A DNA stretch of 64,000 nucleotides, taken from assembly GCF_032380655.1 (NCBI RefSeq), contig NZ_JAWDIY010000022.1:1-64000 (forward strand), in the 5' to 3' direction. The translations under genes were made by a program, and so were the position numbers. The stretch's first letter is position 1. Each line of letters opens with the position of its first letter. The notes beneath the pieces were generated by a model. It worked only from the letters and a program-made list of their open reading frames with translations, made no database searches and had not been told where the DNA came from. Of the stretch, positions 43,552 to 52,316 are shown in pieces. The stretch comes from Diplocloster hominis (GTDB lineage: Bacteria > Bacillota > Clostridia > Lachnospirales > Lachnospiraceae).

Positions 43552-44019
43552 TTACAGCCCAGCAGTTTCTACAGAATCTTTGTCCCTGCAGCCCCTTTGT
43601 TCCAGAATAAAATTAGCCAGGAAACCGGCGCCAGCCATCAAAAGCGAGGCTCCCAGCCCGGTATAAAAAGTCCGGATACAATGGGCCGGCCAAAGCTGCG
43701 ACCTCCGCAGCAAAATGCCAAACGTCATCATACCCGCCATGATGCAATAACTTTTCACATCAAAGAAACGTAAAATGTGAATTCTGTTCTGATCGTAACC
43801 GGTAATCCGTACCGTATGCTTGCGGATCAGCCGGTGAAAAATCAGTCCATAAAACAATCCGAATACCGCCAATGCGGCAGCCACGGCCAGCGGACTCCAC
43901 TTCCGGTCCGAAGCGGTAATTCCGATCCGAATAATATTCACCCCCGCTGCGAACCAGACCAGACCTGCCACCAGAAGCAGGTAGTTTTTGGGTATTTGAT
44001 AAAACTTTCTTACTGTCAT
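43552..44019 (-). CDS. Hypothetical membrane protein, 155 residues
   Basis: Protein with about four hydrophobic helices (15-35, 44-63, 90-108, 115-138). The basic stretch after helix 2 and the mature length do not identify a family. Its ATG overlaps the stop codon of the DUF2871 gene by 4 bp, so it is translated with that gene. Function unknown. Confidence 0.65.
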   Translation of the reverse strand: MTVRKFYQIPKNYLLLVAGLVWFAAGVNIIRIGITASDRKWSPLAVAAALAVFGLFYGLIFHRLIRKHTVRITGYDQNRIHILRFFDVKSYCIMAGMMTFGILLRRSQLWPAHCIRTFYTGLGASLLMAGAGFLANFILEQRGCRDKDSVETAGL

Positions 44020-44429
44020 TCTCGTGACCAGCTCCTCAAATTTAAAAATAATAAGATAATCCCGATCCCGGTCAATATGTGTCCAATTCCAGCGACACCG
44101 GAGACCGCTGCGTCCATTCCTGTGGAAATCTCCAGCCCCGTCACCTGCACCACTCCCCTGATCAGCAGCAATAGGGATGTCAGAATCACTCCCACATTGT
44201 ATATTACGTAAAAAACCCGAAATTGTTTACGGCTGTTCAGATCAAACCGGGCTGCAAAAAGTCCGATCACCAGGAACATAACCATCCCCAGCAAAAACAG
44301 GTGGGTATGTACAAAAGCAAGGCTGGTTCTGCCCTCAAAACCCTGGAACTTCGTGAATTCACGGTAAAATACCCCGCCGGCCATAGCGGCTATCGCATAG
44401 GCAAATGCCGTATTAATCATTTTTCTCAT
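44016..44429 (-). CDS. DUF2871 family membrane protein
   Basis: 137-residue protein with about four helices. MINTAFAYAIAAMAGGVFYREFTKFQGFEGRTSLAFVHTHLFLLGMVMFLVIGLF matches DUF2871, whose conserved His pair (HTH) could bind metal or heme. Function is unknown. The ATG at 44429 has AAGGAGG eight bases before it. It is the first gene of a two-gene operon with a consensus promoter and an operator-like palindrome. The longer open frame would overlap that promoter and is rejected. Confidence 0.82.
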   Translation of the reverse strand: MRKMINTAFAYAIAAMAGGVFYREFTKFQGFEGRTSLAFVHTHLFLLGMVMFLVIGLFAARFDLNSRKQFRVFYVIYNVGVILTSLLLLIRGVVQVTGLEISTGMDAAVSGVAGIGHILTGIGIILLFLNLRSWSRE

Positions 44430-44466
44430 AAGCTTAACCTCCTTATGATATTGATATGCCTCAACT

Positions 44467-44479
44467 TGAACATTGTTCA
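44467..44479. promoter_or_regulatory. Operator-like palindrome TGAACATTGTTCA
   Basis: A perfect 6-bp dyad around one central base directly abuts the -10 element of the DUF2871 promoter. This position is typical for a small repressor site; no regulator gene adjoins it. Confidence 0.5.
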
Positions 44480-44507
44480 TTATAGTACATAGACCCACCC
44501 TTGTCAA
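44479..44507 (-). promoter_or_regulatory. Consensus promoter of the DUF2871 operon
   Basis: Minus-strand TTGACA (44502-44507) and TATAAT (44479-44484) with 17-bp spacing, an exact sigma-A match. Confidence 0.75.
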
Positions 44508-44536
44508 GTAAACTCCAAATCCTTAAGTAGCTTATG

Positions 44537-44576
44537 AAGAAAGGTGCCAGTCCCTCCCAATCGGGGGGCTGGCACC
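44537..44576 (-). terminator. Terminator of the Hpt/REC-HD-GGDEF operon
   Basis: GGTGCCAG...CTGGCACC stem (44543-44576) followed on the minus strand by TTTCTT, about 20 bp past the stop of the cyclic-di-GMP gene. Confidence 0.8.
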
Positions 44577-44594
44577 GAATCATACTTTTTTCAT

Positions 44595-46739
44595 TTATTC
44601 CACATACTCATCCACGCCGGAAAGCATGGTCTGAAACGGAAATCTTCCGCAGTCATCATGATAGATCTGATAGCCGTTCTTCCCCAATCTCTTGGACAGA
44701 TACAGCGCCTGATCCGCTTTATGCAAAAGCATACCGTAATTATCACCATCCTGAGGATATCGGGATACCCCCAGGCTGCCGGATAACTGGCAGCCGTCGC
44801 AATCTCTGCTCAGATTATCACAGATGCTCTGCAGCTTCTTTTCCAGCGCTTCATCGGAGGATATATCCCTTAAGAAGATAACAAACTCATCCCCTCCGAT
44901 TCTGCCCACCAGATCCGTGTTCCTGCTGTTGGACAGCAGAACCGATACCACATGCTTCAGCACATTATCCCCGAACAGATGGCCGAAATCGTCATTCACA
45001 GATTTGAAGTTATCGATATCAATAAAACAAAGAGCCGCATGTTCGGTTTTCCCATCGCTCAGGATCTGGCTGATCTGCTCCTGGATGGCCTTTCGGTTCA
45101 GCACCCCGGTTAACGGATCACTGTCCGCCTCCTTTTGGAGTTTCAGGTTCATACGTTTTTGCTCTTCGATATTAATCAACTTGCCGATATATCCCACACA
45201 TTCCGCATCGTATCCGGCATCCCAGATCGGATAGAGGTATACCTCATACCATTCGAATCCATTCCCGTCCAGGTTGATCTCCATCTCCAGCTTACAGTCC
45301 GGTGATGAGTAGGTAATACCGGATATTTTATCCCTCAGCCTCTCTAAATCATTCGGCTTCATTTTTTCAGGGTCCGCTAAAGCCTGACGCAGATTTTTAA
45401 TAATCAGATCATTCCCGGTCAGTGTCTGATATTTTTCCGAAAATACCAGCTTGTCCGTCTTGATTTCATATTCAAACAGAATCTCTCCTGAGAGCTCGGA
45501 CATCACGCGGTATTTCTGACGTTCCAGCTCCAGAAGCCGCAGGGTACGATAGGACAGGTCCCCTTCCTGTATCTTCAGTTCCGACGCTTCCTGTATGTTT
45601 TCCTCAGCAGCCTCCGCCGGACGGTTTTTCTGCTGCTCCCGCTCTATCTGTGCCTGATCGATCCCGTCTTTGAAGGTGGATACGATCTCCAAAAAGCATT
45701 CCAGCAGTACTGGATTGAAAACCCCGCACTCACCGTTTAAGATCATCTGTACGGCCACATCGCTGGAATAGGCCTCCTTATATACACGCTTACTGCTTAA
45801 CGCATCATACACATCCGCCAGTGACACCGCCTGGGCCCATATGGGCGTTTCATCTCCCACCAGTCCGTCCGGGTATCCCCTGCCATCCCACCGTTCGTGA
45901 TGGTGACGGCAAATCTCATAACAATAATCGTAATAGGTCAGGCTCTGCACACTGGCCAGCTTCTCCAGGATCTCACATCCTCTGACCGTATGCGTTTTCA
46001 TAACCTCAAACTCCTCCGGAGTAAGCCGCCCGGGTTTATTCAGGATCTGATCCGGTATGGCGATCTTCCCAATATCATGCATAGCAGCAGCTTCAGAAAT
46101 ATTTTCAACCATCTCATCGGTTAAACCGTATTCCTCATGACGTTTTTTCAGCTGGTTCAACAGCATTCTGGTAATCGTACGGATATTGGCAATATGCTGG
46201 ACTGATTCCGTATTTTTAAATTCGATAATAGCACTCAGCGTATCAATCATCTGCGCGCTGTTTTCCCTCAATTTCTGAGACTGACGCCGCAGGGTCTCCG
46301 TCTGCTCCGCCACCAGTTTTTCCAGATGCAGCTTATAGGTATACTGTTCTATAATATTGCTGATACGCTGACGGATTATGTTTGGGTTAAAGGGTTTACT
46401 GATTATATCGGCGGCGCCCATCTCGTAACCTTTTTGCATGACTGAGTCGGAAGTCTCCGCGGTAATCATGACAACCGGTATCCGGCCGCTCCAATGCCGC
46501 CTTACCATTTCCCGCAATACACCGAAGCCATCCATAACGGGCATTACAATATCCAGTAGGATCACTGCCAGAGAGTCCGCATAAACCTCCAGAATTTCAA
46601 TCGCTTTTTTTCCGTTTTCCGCTTCGAGAACATCATACTCACCGCAAAAAAGCTCACTTAATATTGCTCTGTTTAATTCAACGTCGTCAACGATCAGGAG
46701 TTTGGGTTTTATCGGTCTCCTCGGATATACCCCAGTCAT
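44595..46739 (-). CDS. Response regulator with HD-GYP and GGDEF domains
   Basis: 714-residue signalling protein. Domains in order: receiver (about 10-130, phospho-acceptor Asp63 in LLDIVMPVMDG), HD-GYP phosphodiesterase (about 160-350; AAMHDIGKIAIPDQI and HHERWDGRGYPDGL), a PAS-like region (about 400-535) and GGDEF (about 545-705; FIDIDNFKSVNDDFGH and RIGGDEF). Both catalytic motifs look intact, so it could make and break cyclic-di-GMP, with phosphorylation or PAS input setting the balance. The ATG at 46739 has AGGAGGTGG; an upstream GTG lies inside the Hpt gene and is less likely. The phosphate source is probably the Hpt protein encoded 14 bp upstream. No kinase is in the window. Confidence 0.92.
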   Translation of the reverse strand: MTGVYPRRPIKPKLLIVDDVELNRAILSELFCGEYDVLEAENGKKAIEILEVYADSLAVILLDIVMPVMDGFGVLREMVRRHWSGRIPVVMITAETSDSVMQKGYEMGAADIISKPFNPNIIRQRISNIIEQYTYKLHLEKLVAEQTETLRRQSQKLRENSAQMIDTLSAIIEFKNTESVQHIANIRTITRMLLNQLKKRHEEYGLTDEMVENISEAAAMHDIGKIAIPDQILNKPGRLTPEEFEVMKTHTVRGCEILEKLASVQSLTYYDYCYEICRHHHERWDGRGYPDGLVGDETPIWAQAVSLADVYDALSSKRVYKEAYSSDVAVQMILNGECGVFNPVLLECFLEIVSTFKDGIDQAQIEREQQKNRPAEAAEENIQEASELKIQEGDLSYRTLRLLELERQKYRVMSELSGEILFEYEIKTDKLVFSEKYQTLTGNDLIIKNLRQALADPEKMKPNDLERLRDKISGITYSSPDCKLEMEINLDGNGFEWYEVYLYPIWDAGYDAECVGYIGKLINIEEQKRMNLKLQKEADSDPLTGVLNRKAIQEQISQILSDGKTEHAALCFIDIDNFKSVNDDFGHLFGDNVLKHVVSVLLSNSRNTDLVGRIGGDEFVIFLRDISSDEALEKKLQSICDNLSRDCDGCQLSGSLGVSRYPQDGDNYGMLLHKADQALYLSKRLGKNGYQIYHDDCGRFPFQTMLSGVDEYVE

Positions 46740-46753
46740 TACTCCACCTCCTG

Positions 46754-47104
46754 TTAATCGATCTGCTTCAGACACTGCAGGACAGCGTCATATTCCTCCT
46801 GCGCAATACGAAACAGCGGAGTAATCTTTTCATTTTCCCCTTCTCTGACCGCCATAACCATCTGTGCACATATTTCGCTCAACTTTTCAAATCCCAGATT
46901 CGCACTGACCCCTTTCAGGGTATGCGCACTGGTTTCTACTTTTCCATAATCATTCATTTCCACATTATTCTTTAATTCCTGAAAGGTCGGATCCTGAGGA
47001 AACTTTAACAAATATTTTTTTAACAGTCCTTCATTCCCTGAAAAACGATACAATATCTCATCATAAGGGAATCCTGCATCTAACAAAATCTCTTTTAATG
47101 CCAT
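46754..47104 (-). CDS. Histidine phosphotransfer (Hpt) protein
   Basis: 116-residue all-helical protein with the phosphorylated His61 in SAHTLKGVSANLG. It should relay phosphate from a hybrid kinase to a receiver, most simply that of the downstream HD-GYP/GGDEF protein. GGAAAAGGAGCAGG lies before the ATG. The matching kinase is not in this window. Confidence 0.92.
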   Translation of the reverse strand: MALKEILLDAGFPYDEILYRFSGNEGLLKKYLLKFPQDPTFQELKNNVEMNDYGKVETSAHTLKGVSANLGFEKLSEICAQMVMAVREGENEKITPLFRIAQEEYDAVLQCLKQID

Positions 47105-47226
47105 ATTTTCCTGCTCCTTTCCCTGGATAGTCTGTTTTTATTTTACCTCACTTTTATATAAAAGTAAAACATATTCCTCACATTTCGTGAATTCCCATTC
47201 AGCCCCCATTCACCGTTCTAAAATGA

Positions 47227-47255
47227 TTGTGTTTTACAGCGAATCATATTATAAT
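47227..47255 (+). promoter_or_regulatory. Predicted promoter of the GGDEF/EAL gene
   Basis: TTGTGT (47227-47232) and TATAAT (47250-47255) with 17-bp spacing. This places the transcription start near 47262 and argues against translation starting at 47227. Confidence 0.55.
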
Positions 47256-47304
47256 AATTACATTATGTATAGCACTGTCCGTTGGGGTGCGGGGGGAATC
47301 GTTT

Positions 47305-49242
47305 TTGACCTGGAATATAGCAGCAGAAAGTATATCGATCGTTTTTTTGAGTATTATTTGGGGGTATTCCAGAAAAGGAAGCTTAATCCCCAGTTTGAAA
47401 AACAGATTTTTTCAGGCATGTTTTTTGACCACATTTTGTGCCATGATCACTAATATCATATCTACCCTTATGCTCCAGAACTACCAGGCCGTTCCTCTGT
47501 GGATGATTTGGCTGGTAACCACCGTATATTTTATTTTTACGCCTTTGATGGGGCTTATATATTTCTTCTATACGGCTGCTGTTATTTACGAGAACCGAAA
47601 AGGTCTGCCCAGGGTGATGGCGCTGACCAGCATCCCGAGTGTTGTTTATCTGTTTATGGTATTTTTGAATCCCGTTACGAAAAACCTGTTTGACATCAAC
47701 AGAACCCATGGCTATATACAGGGTCCTTTGATTTCTAGTACTTATATTCTGTTTTATATGTACTGTATATTCTGTGTCGTTCTGGTACTTGCCAGAGGAA
47801 AGTGGCTGAATCTGTCCACTTACCGGATTCTCGCGGTATTTCCGCTGATCGCTGTCCTTGTTATTATCTTTCAGCAGTTCTTCCCCTCCATCATCCTGAC
47901 GGGCTCTGCGGCCACCTGCGCGCTTTTGATCATTTACCTGTATCTGCAGAACAAGCAGATTTCCATCGACTATCTGACCAATATACCCAACCGTCAGGAA
48001 CTCCTGCATATGATCGAACTGCTGCTGCACCGCCCGATTCGCCCGTCTTTTTCGATCATTGTGATTTCTCTGCGTGACTTTAAACACATTAATGATACGT
48101 ACGGGCAGCAAAACGGAGATCAGTTTCTGCGTGCCATCTGCCTGTATCTGTCCTCCATATCAGATCCCAGGACACTCTATCGGTTCAACGGGGATGAGTT
48201 TGCTATTTTATCTAAAGATTCTTCCCGTGAAAAGCTTGTCCAGCTTACCTCGGCTATCCAGGAGCGGATGAAACTGCCGTGGGAAATTCCCGGGTGCCGA
48301 TGCACCATCCCTGTGGCCATCGGAATCGCCCGCTATCCGGACAGTTCGAAGAACCTGGAGGGGCTGATCCATGGTATTGAATATGCTGTGTCCAGCGCGA
48401 AGTCTTCGAATAATGCCGGTATCTGTTATTGCGATCAGAAGATGCTGAATATAATTCAAAGGAAACATCAGGTAGTGGAAATTCTGAAAGAGGTCTGCGC
48501 CAACAACAGTTTTGAACTGTACTATCAGCCGATCCTGGATGTGAATACCGGACGCTATCTGTTTGCCGAGTCACTGATGCGGATCAACAATACACCGTTG
48601 GGGCCGATCTATCCGTCGGAATTCATTCCTTTGGCGGAAGAAACCGGCCTGATCGTGGAGCTCACCTATCAGATTCTGGACAAAGTATGCAAATTTATCA
48701 ACCGTCTGGCCCAACAGCATATCGATATAGAACGGATTCATGTTAATTTTTCAGCCATACAGTTCTCACAGCCGGACCTGATCGAACGGGTCTGCGAGAC
48801 GATTCTAAAAAATGGGACTCCCTACTCTAAAATTAAAATTGAGTTTACGGAGAGCGCCATTGCGGACAACCCTCAGGTGGTTTCCCATTTTGTGGACGAG
48901 ATGCATCAACTGGGAATCCGGCTGGGACTGGATGATTTCGGTGTGGGATATTCCAATCTGGATACCGTCGTACATATTCCCTTTGACACCATTAAGCTGG
49001 ATAAAAGTCTGGTCTGGTCGGCCACCGAGCAGGAGAAATCCGCGATCATGGTAAGAAATATTACCAAAACCTTCCTGGAATTAGGTATGAAGGTTCTGGC
49101 TGAGGGCGTGGAAACCCCGGAACAGGACGCTTTCGTCCGGGAGTGCGGAATTCATATGATCCAGGGATATCTCTATGCCCGCCCGATCACCGCCGGAGAG
49201 ACCGAAGAATTCTTACGTTCTTCGTCCTGCCGGACCCCATAA
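47305..49242 (+). CDS. Membrane GGDEF/EAL cyclic-di-GMP phosphodiesterase
   Basis: 645-residue protein if it starts at TTG 47305. Eight or so N-terminal membrane helices (1-215) form a sensor. The GGDEF domain (about 220-375) is degenerate: N-G-D-E-F in place of G-G-D-E-F, and SLRDF in place of the metal-binding D-x-D-x-F, so it probably cannot make cyclic-di-GMP. The EAL domain (about 390-640) keeps most catalytic parts: A-E-S-L, HVNFSAIQF, FTESA, DDFGVGYSNL, KLDKSL and AEGVET, so it is likely an active phosphodiesterase. TTG is chosen because GGGGGGA precedes it, related proteins begin at TWNIAAE, and an apparent promoter covers the longer frame. It diverges from the Hpt/HD-GYP/GGDEF pair. 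Confidence 0.85.
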   Translation: MTWNIAAESISIVFLSIIWGYSRKGSLIPSLKNRFFQACFLTTFCAMITNIISTLMLQNYQAVPLWMIWLVTTVYFIFTPLMGLIYFFYTAAVIYENRKGLPRVMALTSIPSVVYLFMVFLNPVTKNLFDINRTHGYIQGPLISSTYILFYMYCIFCVVLVLARGKWLNLSTYRILAVFPLIAVLVIIFQQFFPSIILTGSAATCALLIIYLYLQNKQISIDYLTNIPNRQELLHMIELLLHRPIRPSFSIIVISLRDFKHINDTYGQQNGDQFLRAICLYLSSISDPRTLYRFNGDEFAILSKDSSREKLVQLTSAIQERMKLPWEIPGCRCTIPVAIGIARYPDSSKNLEGLIHGIEYAVSSAKSSNNAGICYCDQKMLNIIQRKHQVVEILKEVCANNSFELYYQPILDVNTGRYLFAESLMRINNTPLGPIYPSEFIPLAEETGLIVELTYQILDKVCKFINRLAQQHIDIERIHVNFSAIQFSQPDLIERVCETILKNGTPYSKIKIEFTESAIADNPQVVSHFVDEMHQLGIRLGLDDFGVGYSNLDTVVHIPFDTIKLDKSLVWSATEQEKSAIMVRNITKTFLELGMKVLAEGVETPEQDAFVRECGIHMIQGYLYARPITAGETEEFLRSSSCRTP

Positions 49243-49312
49243 TACTGTGGTATATTCTGTACTGTCACAGTCTGTCCGATAAGCGCGCAGCACTGATATC
49301 CAACAAATACAG

Positions 49313-49341
49313 TAAGGGAGTCCGAAAATCGGACTCCCTTA
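49313..49341. terminator. Terminator-like hairpin between GGDEF/EAL gene and tRNA-Leu
   Basis: TAAGGGAGTCCGA and TCGGACTCCCTTA form a 13-bp perfect stem around AAA. It could serve both converging transcripts. T tracts are poor on both strands. Confidence 0.55.
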
Positions 49342-49375
49342 ACATCGTATACGTATGTCGTTTCGCTCACACTAC

Positions 49376-49455
49376 TGCGGGCAACAGGACTTGAACCTGC
49401 ACGGTCTCCCACTAGAACCTAAATCTAGCGCGTCTGCCAATTCCGCCATGCCCGC
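49376..49455 (-). tRNA. tRNA-Leu (anticodon TAG)
   Basis: The minus strand folds as a class II tRNA: acceptor GCGGGCA/TGCCCGC, a D arm, anticodon stem CTAGA/TCTAG with loop TTTAGGT (anticodon TAG, reading CUA), a variable arm and GGTTCAAGTCC T arm. The CCA end is not encoded. Confidence 0.95.
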
Positions 49456-49634
49456 ACAAAGCGCTATCCCGATAACGAACAGCGCCGCTTTGATATTATA
49501 CCATCCTGTAACTGTAAATTTCAAGAGCTATTTTATATGTTTTTTACAATCACAGTGAAAACTTAAACCATGCTGCTGATCCCTTAACCTGATCAGATCC
49601 GTTCTTTTCATGCAATGGCTTTCGTTACCATTCC

Positions 49635-50216
49635 TTACTGGTTAAGTACATCATTCATGACTTCTTCCATCTTCTTGAATTCCTTCACCCGTTTGGATAC
49701 ACAATAAACGCTCCAAAAGCTGGCCGCGCCATCCGCGATCAGACAGATTCCTATCACGATCACGAAGGTTTTCATCGCACGGAACGGATTGATCAGGAGC
49801 AAAATCCCCAGTACGGCTACCAGTACGGACACCACCAGTGCGGTCCACCATTGGTCGTAACCGCCTTTTTTCAGCCCCAGCGCATTCTGGATCTTAATCA
49901 CAGCTTCCATCAGGAAAAAGATGCCTACGATAACCGGAAGTATCGAAGCCACGATCGATGGCTTCGCCAGCGCGAAAATACCGAATACCAGACAGATGAT
50001 CCCTACGAACAGGTCCAGCTGGAAGGTACGGAATTCTTTATTTATACTGAAATATCGAAACAGCTGTACCACTCCATAAAGAACGGTCATAATTCCAAAG
50101 AAATAGCAAACCAGCTTCAGAGACAGGGATGGCCAGATGATCAGCACCATTCCCAATACGATATATAAAATCGAAACCAGAACAAAATGCTTCTTAAAAT
50201 CTTTTAAAATCTCCAT
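49635..50216 (-). CDS. DUF308/HdeD-like membrane protein
   Basis: 193-residue protein of six short membrane helices in three repeat pairs (VLGMVLIIWPSLSLKLVCYFFGIMTVLYGVVQLFRYF; IICLVFGIFALAKPSIVASILPVIVGIFFLMEAVIKI; LVAVLGILLLINPFRAMKTFVIVIGICLIADGAAS). The G-x-x-x-x-x-x-P motif repeats fit the DUF308 family, which includes HdeD of acid resistance. The role here is unknown. The start at 50216 has GAGGAGG; the longer frame does not. Confidence 0.85.
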   Translation of the reverse strand: MEILKDFKKHFVLVSILYIVLGMVLIIWPSLSLKLVCYFFGIMTVLYGVVQLFRYFSINKEFRTFQLDLFVGIICLVFGIFALAKPSIVASILPVIVGIFFLMEAVIKIQNALGLKKGGYDQWWTALVVSVLVAVLGILLLINPFRAMKTFVIVIGICLIADGAASFWSVYCVSKRVKEFKKMEEVMNDVLNQ

Positions 50217-50418
50217 TACACTTCCTCCTTCATGATCTCCCTCAGCTTCACGCATCCAGCGTTCTTTCGTTGGCTTCATCATACACTTTTTTGTGTCAAA
50301 CATCAACTATTTGTCCAACACTGCGGACATTTTCCCCGGATTTTTTTCGCTGTCCCAGGAACCAAATATCTTTTTTTTCATATGATAATAGGAATACTAT
50401 TATAAGGAGTCTATTTTT

Positions 50419-51363
50419 ATGGAAGAGAATATGAATTACGAAGAAGAGATGCAAAACGAAGAAGAACGCAGAGTCGACCGACCAGTCCCACCGATCGCAC
50501 CTGAGGGCGGCGCTCCCGTCTTTCCCGGCCCTGATGCAAATATCCCTGTCCCCCCCATTGCACCGGAAGGAGGGCAGCCTGTTGATCCGGGTTTCACGTT
50601 CCCGAATAACCCGTGGGAGAATATACCGGAGACTCCGATCGCGCCGGAAGGCGGCAGACCAGTAGCTCCCGGACCATTCCCCAGTTTCCCCGGGCCCATT
50701 CGTCCTAACCGTCCGGGCACCTGCCAGGTTCGTTTCCTGAATGCCGCAACCAATAACCTGCCCCTGAACATATCCATTGGCAACCGTATGGCCGCCAGTA
50801 ACCTGCGCTTCGGAAATATCTCTTCTTATGAAACCATTTCCGACGGCTTCCGCCCCGTCACCATCGTCAGTGCGGTAGGCCCCCGCATGGTCTTCTATAA
50901 TCAGACGCTGCCTTTTGTCGCAGGGGAAAAGATTACTATGGTAGTGATCGACTCTTCCAACGGCCTGGATCTCGTGCGCGTATCGGATCTGGGCTGCCAG
51001 AATATGCCGCGCAACACCGGCTGCTTCCGCATGGCCAATATGTCCTACAATAATTCGGCCTATGATCTGATGCTGTACGGCGGGGATGTGGTGTTTACCG
51101 ACGTGCGCTTCAAAGAAGTTACTCCTTTCAAGCAGGCAAGGCCGGGGGAATATGAATTCTATATGACGAACACCGCCCGCTATGGAAATGTGCTGCGTGA
51201 GATCCCGGTCATCATCATCACCAATGCCCGGCCGCCTTATAATTCCGGCGAACCTCTGTTGTCCTTTGTGACTACCATCAACGCCGGCGAAATGTATACC
51301 GCTTATGTGATCGGAAATACCTGGTCTGCGTTCAATCTCAGGGTTGTGATGGTGCAGAATTAG
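50419..51363 (+). CDS. DUF4397 protein with proline-rich repeat head
   Basis: 314-residue protein without a signal peptide. The acidic N-terminus (1-20) is followed by three repeats of the form P-I-A-P-E-G-G-x-P-V-x-P-G (about 25-85), then a beta-rich DUF4397 region (about 100-200, CQVRFLNAATNNLPLNISIGNRMAASNLRFGNISSYETI) and a second similar half (about 205-314, GCFRMANMSYNNSAYDLMLYGGDVVFTDVRF). DUF4397 domains are seen on bacterial surfaces. Lack of a signal peptide with such a collagen-like head recalls spore-coat proteins, but this is inference. GGAG lies seven bases before the start. A bidirectional hairpin follows. Confidence 0.78.
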   Translation: MEENMNYEEEMQNEEERRVDRPVPPIAPEGGAPVFPGPDANIPVPPIAPEGGQPVDPGFTFPNNPWENIPETPIAPEGGRPVAPGPFPSFPGPIRPNRPGTCQVRFLNAATNNLPLNISIGNRMAASNLRFGNISSYETISDGFRPVTIVSAVGPRMVFYNQTLPFVAGEKITMVVIDSSNGLDLVRVSDLGCQNMPRNTGCFRMANMSYNNSAYDLMLYGGDVVFTDVRFKEVTPFKQARPGEYEFYMTNTARYGNVLREIPVIIITNARPPYNSGEPLLSFVTTINAGEMYTAYVIGNTWSAFNLRVVMVQN

Positions 51364-51390
51364 GGAGAACGGATAGCTGTATATGCTAAA

Positions 51391-51452
51391 TAAAATGCAC
51401 CCCGGCTGTTATGGGTATATGGCTTTACCCAAAACAACCGGGGTGCATTTTA
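51391..51452. terminator. Bidirectional terminator
   Basis: AAAATGCACCCCGG...CCGGGGTGCATTTT encloses a further GGGTATATGGCTTTACCC hairpin between convergent genes, with A/T tracts on each side. Confidence 0.85.
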
Positions 51453-51462
51453 TGATATGCGT

Positions 51463-52299
51463 TTATTTCTTTCTCTTCATGACGATCACGGCAGCGATTG
51501 CAGCCAGCGCCAGAACTCCGATCACGAGGTAAATGGCTATCGGATTATAGTCTCCTGTTGTGGCCGCGCTTACTGTGTGTGTCTGATCCGAAGAATTTTT
51601 GCCGGATGTGGTGGAGTTGTGCTTCGGATTTTCCGTTACAGACGGTGTTGTCTGGGGTGTTACGGTCGGAACCGGTGTATCCGTCGGCACCGGCGTGAGC
51701 GTGGGGGATGGGCTTGCCGTCGCCTGAGGCTCTTCGGTCGGGGCGGGACTTACCGTAGGAACCGGGCTTTCACTGGGCTTCGGATCAGCCGCCGCAGGTA
51801 TGACTACGGTCGATGCCTCAGGCATCTGGTCAGCAGCCAGATCCTGAACAGCACGGGTATTTCCTGCGGTATTTAGTTTTTCCGGAGTAATCTTTAGATT
51901 TACACCGGCCTGATTTTCATCCGCCACTGTGATAACCCCCACCTCCAGCTCTGTCTGGCCTTCCTCCAACAGATACTCTCTTCCGGATACGATCAGATGG
52001 AGCAGACCGGTCTGGGCATCATAAGATGCATCATACACAAGGGCGCGGCTGCTGATCTGGTTGGAATAGACGAATGTTATGTCCTTCGCACTCCCTGCCG
52101 CTGCTTCCAGTTTCCATTCCATATCCAGGGACCGCATAGTTTCGTCCGTGAGATTCAGCAGGTTGATATGGATTTCATTTCGGTTGGTTACCTCGTATTG
52201 TACCGGACCTGTCCCGACGGTATCCGCATAAGCGGTCACCGGCACTGTGAATGTCAGTACGAGAAGAAGCACCAACATCATGATTACTCTGTTTTTCAT
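51463..52299 (-). CDS. Wall-anchored surface protein with cohesin-like domain
   Basis: 278-residue protein. Signal peptide 1-26 (ends VTAYA), then a beta-rich domain (about 27-150) whose pattern (LDMEWKLE ... ALVYDASYDAQTGLLHLIVSGREYLLEEGQTELEVGVITV) resembles a cohesin or related carbohydrate-binding jelly roll. A Pro/Thr/Ser stalk with P-V-P-T-x-T-P units (about 165-235) spans the wall. The end TTGDYNPIAIYLVIGVLALAAIAAVIVMKRKK is a hydrophobic helix with positive tail after T-T-G-D, like a sortase substrate, though the L-P part is missing. The neighbouring gene encodes a dockerin-bearing M60 protease 17 bp upstream, so the two probably form one operon. The cohesin call is from pattern only. 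Confidence 0.68.
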   Translation of the reverse strand: MKNRVIMMLVLLLVLTFTVPVTAYADTVGTGPVQYEVTNRNEIHINLLNLTDETMRSLDMEWKLEAAAGSAKDITFVYSNQISSRALVYDASYDAQTGLLHLIVSGREYLLEEGQTELEVGVITVADENQAGVNLKITPEKLNTAGNTRAVQDLAADQMPEASTVVIPAAADPKPSESPVPTVSPAPTEEPQATASPSPTLTPVPTDTPVPTVTPQTTPSVTENPKHNSTTSGKNSSDQTHTVSAATTGDYNPIAIYLVIGVLALAAIAAVIVMKRKK

Positions 52300-52316
52300 T
52301 GATATTCTCCTTCCCT

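Noticed and set aside
47187..47453. Open frame of 88 codons at the start of the GGDEF/EAL gene
   Set aside because: It lies in another frame over the promoter and the first helices of the real gene, and has no plausible ribosome site.
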